A stretch of DNA of 64,000 nt, taken from the NCBI RefSeq assembly GCF_014145635.1, contig NZ_JACHTC010000018.1:1-64000 (forward strand). Reading direction: 5' to 3'. Source of the DNA: Myroides sp. WP-1 (GTDB lineage Bacteria; Bacteroidota; Bacteroidia; Flavobacteriales; Flavobacteriaceae). This document shows positions 29,944 to 37,346 of this stretch, piece after piece (within the stretch, counting starts at the first letter, position 1; every line of letters begins with the position of its first letter). The notes under the pieces were generated by a model, which worked only from the letters and a program-made list of their open reading frames with translations, was not told the origin of the DNA and searched no databases. A program made the position numbers and the translations under genes.

Positions 29944-31061
29944 AAATCTTAATTATTGATAGTAATTATCCCATAAATACACGTAATTCCAAAATAGGTG
30001 ATTTTTTGAGGCATAAGCAAGACGTCACGGTGATTATAAGTGCTTGGTTAAGGCAAGGAACACTACTTTCTAAAGAAGCTTCTGGAAAGGAGTATATTTT
30101 TGAATATCCAAGTAAGCTAGGTGATAGATACAGTAAGGTTATGAATATTTTTAGGTATTTTAAATATTTAAAGAAGGTCAATCACATTGAAAAACCTGAT
30201 GTTTTACTGTGTTCTCATTATGACATGTTGTTTTTAGGCTATTTTTTAAAGAAGAAAGGACAAATTCTTGTTTACGAAAATTTAGATGTTCCTACACATT
30301 CCAATAGTTTGGTTTTAAAAACTTTACAAGCTATAGAAAAGTTTAGTTTAAAAAAAACAGACTTTATGGCTTTAGCCTCAAGGTTTTATGTTGATTTGTA
30401 TTCCAAATTCACCAAGGATATCCTTGTTTTGGAAAACATTCCTAATCTTAATAAGAACACGGAAGTTGCCCCTGATAAGGTTAATAATACAATACATAAT
30501 CCAGATAAAATAGTAATTTCTTTTATAGGAGGTGTTAGATATGTTGATATCTTAATAAAGTTAATAACATTTTCTGCAGCTTATAAAAATGTGGAAATCA
30601 GAATTTATGGGGAAGGACATGAAAGTCATATACTTAAAAGCTTTTTAGCTAATGAAGCGTACTCTCATGTTAAGATAACAGGACGGTATGATTACAGTGA
30701 AATTAGCAACTTTTACTTGATCAGTGATTATATATGGGCTGTTTATCCTAGCGACAACCACAATGTTAAGTATGCAATTTCTAATAAATTTCATGAATCA
30801 TTATTTTTTGATAGACCAGGAATTTATGCAAAAAATACTTGTTTAGGTCAATTTGTCGAACATGAAAATATAGGTTTAACAGTTGATTATAAGGATGATG
30901 AGTCTTTAAAGCAATTATTTGATAAAATTGTGGAAGATAAATCGATATATAATGAATTGTTATCATCTATTGCTAAGTATAAAGAAAAAAATGATGTTTC
31001 TTGGGATCAAAGCATGAATGAGTTTTATGCTGTTTTAGTTAAGCTTGTTGGTAAAAAATAA
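29940..31061 (+). CDS. Glycosyltransferase-like protein
   Basis: A 373-residue protein of GT-B layout. N-terminal part: KILIIDSNYPINTRNSKIGDFL, VLLCSHYDMLFLGYFLKKKGQILVYENLDVPTHSNS. C-terminal part: KIVISFIGGVRYVDILIKLITFSAAYKNVEIRIYGEGHE, then YDYSEISNFYLISDYIWAVYPSDNHNVKYAISNKFHESLFF, which fits the donor-binding half of GT4 enzymes. Specificity unknown. Confidence 0.78.
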   Translation: MKILIIDSNYPINTRNSKIGDFLRHKQDVTVIISAWLRQGTLLSKEASGKEYIFEYPSKLGDRYSKVMNIFRYFKYLKKVNHIEKPDVLLCSHYDMLFLGYFLKKKGQILVYENLDVPTHSNSLVLKTLQAIEKFSLKKTDFMALASRFYVDLYSKFTKDILVLENIPNLNKNTEVAPDKVNNTIHNPDKIVISFIGGVRYVDILIKLITFSAAYKNVEIRIYGEGHESHILKSFLANEAYSHVKITGRYDYSEISNFYLISDYIWAVYPSDNHNVKYAISNKFHESLFFDRPGIYAKNTCLGQFVEHENIGLTVDYKDDESLKQLFDKIVEDKSIYNELLSSIAKYKEKNDVSWDQSMNEFYAVLVKLVGKK

Positions 31062-31073
31062 TAGAAAAATACT

Positions 31074-32246
31074 ATGATAACCAAAAATATACTTTTTTTA
31101 TCTTTTTATTTCGAACCTGATTTATGTGCAGGTTCTTTCAGAAACAGCCCCTTATTAGCCGAGGTTTCCAAACAATTGGGAGATAAAGGAAAGATTACAG
31201 TTATAACTACCAAACCCAATCGGTATAGTAGTTTTAAAGAAGAAGCTTTATCATTCGAAGAGAAGGAAAACTATACAGTGCACCGTATTCAATTGCCTTC
31301 ACATCAAAGCGGTATGAAGGATCAGATTTTTGCATTTAAAGCTTATTACCAAGCTGTAAAAAATCTAGTGAAAAATGAAAAGTATGATTTAGTTTATGCT
31401 TCTTCCTCACGTTTGTTTACAGCTTATTTGGGTTACACAATTGCAAAAAAACAAAATATTCCTTTATATCTCGATATTCGAGACATTTTTGTAGATACAA
31501 TGAGTGATGTTTTACACCAAGGAATTGTAAAAAAAATTGCTTTACCTGTATTGAAAAAAGTCGAGAAAAAGGTATTTTCTTATGCTACTCATATTAATCT
31601 CATATCAGAAGGATTTAAGGGGTATTTTGATAAATACGAAACAACTTTTAGTTATTTTCCTAACGGAATAGATGACGTTTTTCTGGAAAACAAGGCGGAT
31701 CAGACTAAGGTTAATGATAAAAAGGTAATTACCTATGCAGGTAATATCGGACAAGGACAAGGATTACACAAAATTATCCCTAAAGCAGCAAAAGAATTAG
31801 GAGATTCTTATGTTTTTCAAATTATTGGTGATGGGGGAGCAAAACAAGAGTTGATAGAGGAAGTAGAAAACCTTGGTTTGTCAAATGTAGTTTTCATGAA
31901 ACCCGTTAGGCGAAACGAACTTATTGATATCTATAATCATTCTGATTATTTGTTCATACATTTGAATGATTTTGAAGCGTTTGAAAAAGTATTGCCTTCT
32001 AAAATATTTGAACTAGCTACATTTAAAAAACCAATAATTGCTGGTGTGGGCGGTTTCGCTTACAGTTTTATGAAGGAAAATGTAGCAAATATTATTTTAT
32101 TCAAACCTTGTGATGTTGATGATATGGTACGTCAAATGAATGAATATGTGTACCGTTTAGAGGAACGAAACGAGTTTAAAAATAAATTTAAGAGAACTCA
32201 GGTCAATCAAAAGATGGCAGAAACAATTCTTCAGTATTTAAAGTAA
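31074..32246 (+). CDS. Glycosyltransferase family 4 (WbuB-like)
   Basis: A 390-residue GT4 protein. N-terminal FLSFYFEPDLCAGSFRNSPLLAEVSK is the pattern of WbuB-type enzymes. C-terminal domain: ITYAGNIGQGQGLHKIIPKAAKELG, FQIIGDGGAKQELIEEVENLGLSNVVFMKPVRRNELIDIYNHSDYLFIHL, and EKVLPSKIFELATFKKPIIAG with the donor-binding Glu. It may add L-FucNAc or a similar residue, as WbuB does in E. coli O26, but that is inference. Followed 4 bases later by the WbpV-like reductase. Confidence 0.87.
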   Translation: MITKNILFLSFYFEPDLCAGSFRNSPLLAEVSKQLGDKGKITVITTKPNRYSSFKEEALSFEEKENYTVHRIQLPSHQSGMKDQIFAFKAYYQAVKNLVKNEKYDLVYASSSRLFTAYLGYTIAKKQNIPLYLDIRDIFVDTMSDVLHQGIVKKIALPVLKKVEKKVFSYATHINLISEGFKGYFDKYETTFSYFPNGIDDVFLENKADQTKVNDKKVITYAGNIGQGQGLHKIIPKAAKELGDSYVFQIIGDGGAKQELIEEVENLGLSNVVFMKPVRRNELIDIYNHSDYLFIHLNDFEAFEKVLPSKIFELATFKKPIIAGVGGFAYSFMKENVANIILFKPCDVDDMVRQMNEYVYRLEERNEFKNKFKRTQVNQKMAETILQYLK

Positions 32247-32250
32247 ATCA

Positions 32251-33156
32251 ATGTATAAAATTACAATAACAGGAACCTCTGGATTTGTTGGACAAAATCT
32301 TGTCCCTTATTTAGAGCAAAAAAAATATAAAACAGAGCCATTATCTTTAAGACAACCTAATTGGCAAAAGGAAGTTGCTAAAGACGCAACGGTATTTATT
32401 CATTTGGCGGGTAAAGCACATGACACCTCCAATACAGCAAATGCGGAGGAATATTTTGCTGTTAATCGCGATTTGACGATTGAGTTATTTGAGCTTTTTT
32501 TGGCTAGTGAGGCGAGAGATTTTTTCTATTTCAGCTCAGTAAAAGCAGTTGCAGATACTGTAGAAGGAGTTTTAGAGGAAGATGTTGTGGCTAAGCCTTT
32601 AACACCCTACGGGCAATCAAAACATGAAGCAGAACAATACTTGCTAAAAAAGCAACTCCCTCAAGGGAAGAGAGTTTTTATTATTCGTCCGTGTATGATA
32701 CATGGACCAGGAAATAAAGGTAATTTAAATCTGCTTTATAAAATTGTAGAAAAAGGCATCCCTTGGCCGTTGGCCTCTTTTGATAATCATCGTTCTTTTT
32801 TATCTATTAAGAACTTATGTTATTTGGTAGAAGCCATGATCCAAAATGATACCGTTCCTTCAGGAATATATAATTTCGCAGATGATAAAGCTTTAGCAAC
32901 AAATGATTTGGTTGCTTTAATTGCCAAAATATCCATGAAAAAACCGAAGCTGTGGTATCTTTCGAAGAAGTTAATGTCAACTGTAGCCTCGATTGGAGAT
33001 AAAATAAAGTTACCTTTGAATTCCGAACGCTTAAAGAAACTAACGGAGAATTATGTTGTTTCGAATGAGAAAGTTAAACGTGCTTTAGGCATACATCAAT
33101 TGCCTGTTAGTGCAGAAGAGGGATTAGAACATACCATTAGAAGCTTTAGAAAATAA
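32251..33156 (+). CDS. NAD-dependent epimerase/reductase (WbpV-like)
   Basis: A 301-residue extended SDR with GTSGFVGQNL (cofactor), FSSVKAV and YGQSKHEAEQYLL (YxxxK active site), RPCMIHGPGNKGNLNLLYKIV. The next gene is a WbpL/WecA-like transferase. The pair SDR plus WbpL is known from clusters where the 4-reductase makes UDP-QuiNAc or UDP-FucNAc for chain initiation. The 4,6-dehydratase that would feed it is not in this window. Confidence 0.85.
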   Translation: MYKITITGTSGFVGQNLVPYLEQKKYKTEPLSLRQPNWQKEVAKDATVFIHLAGKAHDTSNTANAEEYFAVNRDLTIELFELFLASEARDFFYFSSVKAVADTVEGVLEEDVVAKPLTPYGQSKHEAEQYLLKKQLPQGKRVFIIRPCMIHGPGNKGNLNLLYKIVEKGIPWPLASFDNHRSFLSIKNLCYLVEAMIQNDTVPSGIYNFADDKALATNDLVALIAKISMKKPKLWYLSKKLMSTVASIGDKIKLPLNSERLKKLTENYVVSNEKVKRALGIHQLPVSAEEGLEHTIRSFRK

Positions 33157-33165
33157 AAATAGATT

Positions 33166-34131
33166 ATGGAATATATTCTGTTAGTAGCAATACTTTTTAT
33201 TGCAGAATTAGTGTACTTTAAGATAGCAGATAAGTACAATATTATTGATAAACCCAATGACCGAAGTTCTCATACGCAGATTACTTTAAGAGGGGGTGGA
33301 GTAGTATTTTATTTTGGGGCTTTAGCCTATTTTATTTACTCTGGTTTTGAATATCCTTACTTTTTCTTAGGATTAACCGCCATTACTATTATTAGTTTTT
33401 TAGATGATATCTTTACATTATCCAATAAGATACGTTTACTCATTCACTTGATATCGGTGCTGTTGATGTTTTATCAATGGAATTTGTTTGCCTTATCCTG
33501 GATGTGGATTGTTCCTGCATTAATAGGAGTAATAGGTACAATTAATGCCTATAATTTCATGGATGGTATTAATGGAATTACCGCTTGGTATAGTATGGTT
33601 GTTTTGGCTTTATTAGCCATGGTAAACATAGATGTACAGTTTGTAGATCAAAATCTAATTATATTTGCTATGTTGGGCGCAGCGGTATTTGCGTTCTTCA
33701 ACTTTAGAACTAAAGCAAAAGCTTTCGCGGGTGATGTAGGTAGTGTATGTATGGCATTTATTGTGGTATTTCTACTAGGACAATTAATCATTACAACAGG
33801 TAACTTTATTTATATTCTTTTCTTGGTTGTTTATGGTATTGATACTGTATGGACAATCGTACGACGTTTGTTGAAAAAAGAAAATATCTTTCAGGCGCAT
33901 CGTTCTCACCTATACCAATACTTGAGCAATGAAGCTGGTATCAATAAGTTGTATGTGGCTTTTGCTTATGGAATTATTCAATATCTAATAGGTACTTCAG
34001 TTATATCTTTAACACACGAATCTGTAACGGTGCAAATAGGAGTTAGTATTGGAATATTAGTGGTGTTAAGTGGTGGTTACTTACTTTTAAAACGAAACAT
34101 TATTACTAAATATGTAGAACCTAAAAACTAG
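33166..34131 (+). CDS. Initiating polyprenyl-phosphate sugar-1-phosphate transferase (WbpL/WecA family)
   Basis: A 321-residue polytopic protein of the MraY/WecA superfamily with about 10 helices. Conserved elements: the RGGGVVFYFG loop, the catalytic DD in FLDDIFTLSNKIRLLIH, YNFMDGINGITA, FAGDVGSVCMAF and HRSHLYQYL. It attaches the first sugar phosphate to undecaprenyl phosphate. With the WbpV-like gene 10 bases upstream, QuiNAc or FucNAc is a reasonable guess for that sugar. Confidence 0.92.
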   Translation: MEYILLVAILFIAELVYFKIADKYNIIDKPNDRSSHTQITLRGGGVVFYFGALAYFIYSGFEYPYFFLGLTAITIISFLDDIFTLSNKIRLLIHLISVLLMFYQWNLFALSWMWIVPALIGVIGTINAYNFMDGINGITAWYSMVVLALLAMVNIDVQFVDQNLIIFAMLGAAVFAFFNFRTKAKAFAGDVGSVCMAFIVVFLLGQLIITTGNFIYILFLVVYGIDTVWTIVRRLLKKENIFQAHRSHLYQYLSNEAGINKLYVAFAYGIIQYLIGTSVISLTHESVTVQIGVSIGILVVLSGGYLLLKRNIITKYVEPKN

Positions 34132-34162
34132 TATAACATTTACTTTAAACAGGAGCAAACAG

Positions 34163-34639
34163 ATGGAAAAAATAATGATTTACGGAAAGGGTGGCCATGG
34201 AAAGGTTGTTGCAGATGCAATTCATCAAATTAATAATACAATTTGTGTAGATTATTTTGATGATGCTAGTAATCCATATCAAGTAAGTTACGAATCAGAG
34301 GCGAAGATAATCATTGGAATAGGCAATAATGAAGTGCGCAAAAGAATTTCAACAGAAGTAGAACATTCATTTGGTATAATTGTTCACCCAACCGCTTATG
34401 TAGCACCAACTGCAAAAATAGGTGAAGGAACGGTGGTATTGGCTAATGCGGTTGTACAGGCTGATGCACAGATAGGAAAACATTGTATTATAAATGCCAA
34501 TGTTACTATTGATCATGATGCTATTATAGAAGATTATGTCTGTACTTATCCTTCAGCTTATGTAGCTGGATTTGCTCGTGTTACCGCTTTACAAACACTA
34601 AAACCGGGACAAGTGGTCTGGAAATCAGAGACTTTTTAA
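34163..34639 (+). CDS. Short PglD-like sugar acyltransferase
   Basis: A 158-residue protein of the NeuD/PglD type. The N-terminal Rossmann-like domain begins MIYGKGGHGKVVADAI. A left-handed beta-helix follows (HPTAYVAPTAKIGEGTVVLANAVVQADAQIGKHCIINANVTIDHDAIIEDYV) with the catalytic HDA. PglD proteins are about 190-215 aa. This one ends one or two helix turns early, and the last part (YPSAYVAGFARVTALQTLKPGQVVWK) departs from the hexapeptide pattern. It may be shortened or divergent. Last gene of the cluster; terminator follows. Confidence 0.8.
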   Translation: MEKIMIYGKGGHGKVVADAIHQINNTICVDYFDDASNPYQVSYESEAKIIIGIGNNEVRKRISTEVEHSFGIIVHPTAYVAPTAKIGEGTVVLANAVVQADAQIGKHCIINANVTIDHDAIIEDYVCTYPSAYVAGFARVTALQTLKPGQVVWKSETF

Positions 34640-34642
34640 TAT

Positions 34643-34680
34643 AAAAAAAAGGATGTTCAATAGAGCATCCTTTTTTTTTT
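34643..34680 (+). terminator. Terminator of the polysaccharide cluster
   Basis: An A-run plus GGATG (34651-34655) pairs with CATCC (34666-34670) plus a T-run of 10, directly after the last stop codon. It can also serve the minus-strand small gene. Confidence 0.85.
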
Positions 34681-34746
34681 GTTGTTCGTTGAATGTTGTT
34701 GCAAAACAACGGGAAACAAATAACAAATATAAAAGCAAAAATACTT

Positions 34747-35013
34747 TTATTCCTTAAATTGCAATTCAACTAGTGGTTCTTTAAGTTGTTGTAGGGTATG
34801 GACTACTTCGAGGATTTGCTGTATATCCGTTGAAGTTAAAAAGAGATCATTTCCATTTTCTGTGCAATGTTGAACGTAGTAGTAAAACAGTTCGTTAATG
34901 CTTTTTGCATAGGATTCAAAACAGGCATTGTGTTCGTATAACATATGCAGTAGCATTAAATTATGTTGATCACTATTGATCACTTGAAACTGAGATTGAG
35001 GGGGTTTGTTCAT
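34747..35013 (-). CDS. Small paralogous protein, copy 1 (88 aa)
   Basis: I do not recognise the family. The core YAKSINELFYYYVQHCTENGNDLF and the following TDIQQILEVVHTLQQLKEPL align without gaps to the two paralogues at 35547 and 36274. The protein is predicted to be all-helical and acidic, without signal peptide or membrane segment. The gene follows leader RNA copy 1 (35039-35153) by 25 bases, and the ATG at 35013 is fixed by the conserved CGATTATG context shared with the remnant at 39086. This paralogue is the most divergent of the three. Confidence 0.75.
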   Translation of the reverse strand: MNKPPQSQFQVINSDQHNLMLLHMLYEHNACFESYAKSINELFYYYVQHCTENGNDLFLTSTDIQQILEVVHTLQQLKEPLVELQFKE

Positions 35014-35038
35014 AATCGAAACTAGTTTTAAAGATAAA

Positions 35039-35153
35039 CTCGTACAATTTAGGTGTCCTAACGTCTAGATATCGATTTTCACGTTTACGGTTGTTTCCAA
35101 TACCGTCACCATGTTATACGAGTAATTTTTTAATATCTTCTAAAGATATCTAG
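35039..35153 (-). ncRNA. Conserved pseudoknotted leader RNA, copy 1 (type A)
   Basis: On the minus strand, 5' to 3': P1 strand CTAGATATC (35153-35145); P2 strand CTCGTATAA (35122-35114); GGTG (35110-35107); core hairpin ACGG-UA-UUG-GAAA-CAA-CCGU (35106-35087); AACGT (35085-35081); P1 partner GATATCTAG (35073-35065); ACGTT (35064-35060); CACC (35055-35052); P2 partner TTGTACGAG (35047-35039). P1 pairs into the loop closed by P2, so the fold is a pseudoknot. Pairing is supported by compensated changes in the other three copies. A TACTTTTA box at 35168-35175 would start transcription just before P1. Not a class I recognise. Confidence 0.75.
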
Positions 35154-35330
35154 TTAAATAGGAAGTATAAAAGTAAGGTGTTTTTAACTTTTTAAAAAGT
35201 GTAAAGTGTTGTAAGTCTGTTTGTTATTTGAATAGTGAACGCAATTGTAAGTTTTTGTTTGTTGGGTGCATGTTGTTTGTTGTTCGTCGATAGTTGTTTG
35301 TTGATGGGAGGGTGAGTTGATGAGGTATTG

Positions 35331-35447
35331 AAATCGAAACGCAGTGAAAATCGAAACGTAGTGTAGATTCATCGAACACAAAAACCAATATAAACTCAGT
35401 GAGATATATTCATCAAACACTAAAACCAATATAAACTAGGTGAGATA
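35331..35447 (+). repeat. Dispersed element R1, copy 3 (shorter)
   Basis: It carries GAAATCGAAACGCAGTG blocks, then two to three 41-bp-type units (TTCATCGAACAC, TTCATCAAACAC) and ends in AGGTGAGATAG. Same orientation as all other copies. It is flanked by GTTGATGAGATG simple repeats (35450-35510). Confidence 0.85.
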
Positions 35448-35546
35448 GTTGATGAGTTGATGAGATGTTGAGTTGATGAGATGATGAGGTGTTGAGATGG
35501 TGAGATGGTACAACAAACAACGAACAACAAACAACGAACAATCTAC

Positions 35547-35795
35547 TCACTCCAAAAGCGGTTCTTGTAGTTGTAAGAGAGAGTTGACTACTTCAAGAAC
35601 ACATTGTACGTCTGTACGATCGATAAATAGCTCATCTGGATTATCTGTACAGTTTTGTACATAGTAGTAGAAGATTTCGTTTATGCTCTTGGCATAGGTT
35701 GTAAAACTGGCATTGTTGTCATAAAGCGCTTGTAGAATGGCCAAATTATGACGATCAATAGCCGCTTGCGTTTGTGGTAATGGAAGCTTACTCAT
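35547..35795 (-). CDS. Small paralogous protein, copy 2 (82 aa)
   Basis: This protein differs from copy 3 (36274-36522) at only one residue (Ala/Thr in LQALYDN) and from copy 1 at many, but keeps YAKSINEIFYYYVQNCTDN and VLEVVNSLLQLQEPLLE. Only about three bases differ between the genes of copies 2 and 3. Their leaders, in contrast, are clearly different. No signal peptide; family unknown. It starts 17 bases after leader RNA copy 2. Confidence 0.78.
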   Translation of the reverse strand: MSKLPLPQTQAAIDRHNLAILQALYDNNASFTTYAKSINEIFYYYVQNCTDNPDELFIDRTDVQCVLEVVNSLLQLQEPLLE

Positions 35796-35811
35796 AATCG
35801 ATAAAATTAAA

Positions 35812-35930
35812 CCCGTACGGAGTAGGTGCCCTAACGTCTAAACAATATCATTTATTTACGTTTGCGGTTGTTTCCAATACCGCCACCTTGCCGTACGAGC
35901 AATTTTTCTTCATGTATGGATATTGTTTAG
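35812..35930 (-). ncRNA. Conserved pseudoknotted leader RNA, copy 2 (type B)
   Basis: Same fold as copy 1 with different helix sequences. P1 is a perfect 12-bp helix (35930-35919 with 35849-35838). P2 pairs CTCGTACGG (35899-35891) with CCGTACGGG (35820-35812). The core hairpin is GCGG-UA-UUG-GAAA-CAA-CCGC (35883-35864), where copy 1 has ACGG/CCGU. GGTG/CACC (35887-35884, 35828-35825) is kept. A TACTTTTA box lies at 35944-35951 on the minus strand. Confidence 0.75.
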
Positions 35931-36106
35931 TTAATAGGAGAGATAAAAGTAAGCTGTTTTTTGTTTATGTAAAAGCATAACTAATTGTAAATGTGTGTTT
36001 TATTTGAAAATTGAACGCAATTGTAAGTTTTTGTTTGTTGGGTGCATGTTGTTTGTTGTTGGTCGAAAGTTGTTTGTTGATGGGAGGGTGAGTTGATGAG
36101 GTGTTG

Positions 36107-36184
36107 AAATCGGAACGCAGTGAAAATCGAAACGCAGTGTAGATTCATCGAACACTAAAACCAATATAAACTAGGTGAGATAGT
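36107..36184 (+). repeat. Dispersed element R1, copy 4 (short)
   Basis: It has AATCGGAACGCAGTG, AATCGAAACGCAGTG, GTAGATTCATCGAACAC and one unit ending AGGTGAGATAG. Compared with copy 3, one 41-bp unit is missing, consistent with unit gain or loss after duplication of the surrounding 727-bp segment. Confidence 0.85.
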
Positions 36185-36273
36185 TGATGAGTTGATGAGA
36201 TGATGAGATGATGAGGTGTTGAGATGGTGAGATGGTACAACAAACAACGAACAACGAACAACAAACAATCTAC

Positions 36274-36522
36274 TCACTCCAAAAGCGGTTCTTGCAGTTG
36301 TAAGAGAGAGTTGACTACTTCAAGAACACATTGCACGTCTGTACGATCGATAAATAGCTCATCTGGATTATCTGTACAGTTTTGTACATAGTAGTAGAAG
36401 ATTTCGTTTATGCTCTTGGCATAGGTTGTAAAACTGGCATTGTTGTCATAAAGCGTTTGTAGAATGGCCAAATTATGACGATCAATAGCCGCTTGCGTTT
36501 GTGGTAATGGAAGCTTACTCAT
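36274..36522 (-). CDS. Small paralogous protein, copy 3 (82 aa)
   Basis: Nearly identical to copy 2, 727 bases away, including the flanking simple repeats. The near identity ends 18 bases before the ATG, exactly where the leader RNA begins. No recognisable domain; predicted helical, soluble and acidic. It could be a small regulatory or binding protein. Nothing in the sequence shows an enzymatic motif. Confidence 0.78.
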   Translation of the reverse strand: MSKLPLPQTQAAIDRHNLAILQTLYDNNASFTTYAKSINEIFYYYVQNCTDNPDELFIDRTDVQCVLEVVNSLLQLQEPLLE

Positions 36523-36539
36523 AATCGATAAAATTAAAA

Positions 36540-36657
36540 CTCACATGGGGTAGGTGTCCTTTACGTTTCAACATATAATCTTTACGTTTGCAGTTGTTTC
36601 CAATACCGCCACCATACCATGCGAGTGAATTTTTTGATCATTATTTAAGAAGTTGAA
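36540..36657 (-). ncRNA. Conserved pseudoknotted leader RNA, copy 3 (type C)
   Basis: P1 is TTCAAC (36657-36652) with GTTGAA (36572-36567), weaker than in the other copies. P2 pairs CTCGCATGG (36625-36617) with CCATGTGAG (36548-36540). The core hairpin is at 36609-36590 (GCGG-UA-UUG-GAAA-CAA-CUGC, one G-U pair). GGTG/CACC is at 36613-36610 and 36556-36553. The -7 box is weaker here (TATTTTTA, 36672-36679). Confidence 0.72.
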
Positions 36658-36660
36658 TTA

Positions 36661-36870
36661 AAAAGGAAGTATAAAAATAAGCTGTTTTTTGTTTATGTAA
36701 AAGCGTAACTAATTGTAAATGTGTGTTTTATTTGAAAATTGAACGCAATTGTGAGTTTTTGTTTGTTGGGTATATGTTGTTTGTTGTTCGTTGAAGGTCG
36801 TTAGTTGAAGGTAGATTTTGCTTAAACAGAAAGTACTTTCTTTAAAGAAGAATCCCGTCATCTCACCGAT
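36661..36870. repeat. Direct repeat flanking the lipoprotein operon, left copy
   Basis: About 205 bases here are nearly identical to 39234-39440, including GAACGCAATTGT, GAAGGTCGTTAGTTGA and CAGAAAGTACTTTCTTTAAAG. Together with leaders 3 and 4 this makes direct repeats of about 350 bases on both sides of the three-lipoprotein operon. CTCACC-type simple repeat follows to 36900. Confidence 0.88.
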
Positions 36871-36905
36871 TCACCGACTCACCATCTCACCATCTCACCA
36901 AACAA

Positions 36906-37346
36906 CTAACCATCTTGTGCAATTACTTGTTGTATATTCGTTGGGGTAACGTGAACCACGCTATCAAGGGTACCATTGGTTACGTATATAATTCCTAGAG
37001 AAGGTAGTAAAGAATCGAGAGCATTTAGTTTTGGTTTATACTGAATAATTGTACATGCTTTATTTTGGAAAAGATTGTGGTTAATAAAAGTTCCTGTATT
37101 ATTGAGGAGAATAAGTTCTTGTTGGGTAGGTTGTTTTTGTGTCAAGTAATGGAGGAATTCATTCAAACAAGGTCCGCAAGAGATTTTGTTTTCATCCACA
37201 AGGTAAATTTTCTTGATGTGAGGGGTAATGCGCACTTGATACTTTTTTTCCAGATAAGTAATAGGCGTTTGTTTGGTGTGTTGCGTACAGCAAAATAAGC
37301 TGAAGAACAGAAACAAAGTGATGCTATATTTCAGTGTGTATTTCAT
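36906..37346 (-). CDS. Small lipoprotein with CxxC (thioredoxin-like)
   Basis: A 146-residue protein with a lipobox (SLFCC, Cys19/20). It has a thioredoxin-type segment: IKKIYLVDENKISCGPCLNEFLHYL, with the redox pair CGPC, the classical thioredoxin motif. LILLNNTGTFINHNLF and IIYVTNGTLDSVVHV follow. Probably a periplasmic thiol protein. It is the third gene of a minus-strand operon and overlaps the preceding gene by 23 bases. Confidence 0.75.
   Translation of the reverse strand: MKYTLKYSITLFLFFSLFCCTQHTKQTPITYLEKKYQVRITPHIKKIYLVDENKISCGPCLNEFLHYLTQKQPTQQELILLNNTGTFINHNLFQNKACTIIQYKPKLNALDSLLPSLGIIYVTNGTLDSVVHVTPTNIQQVIAQDG

Noticed and set aside
12169..34639. Complete capsule export locus
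   Set aside because: Flippase and polymerase candidates are present, but no Wza, Wzc or ABC exporter is found here, so export and the surface structure type (O-antigen or capsule) cannot be decided.
35039..35153. HDV-like ribozyme
   Set aside because: P1 and P2 order is similar, but the hairpin lies before an extra AACGT/ACGTT helix, there is no P4 hairpin between the P1 partner and the P2 partner, and no clear catalytic C. Not excluded by sequence alone.
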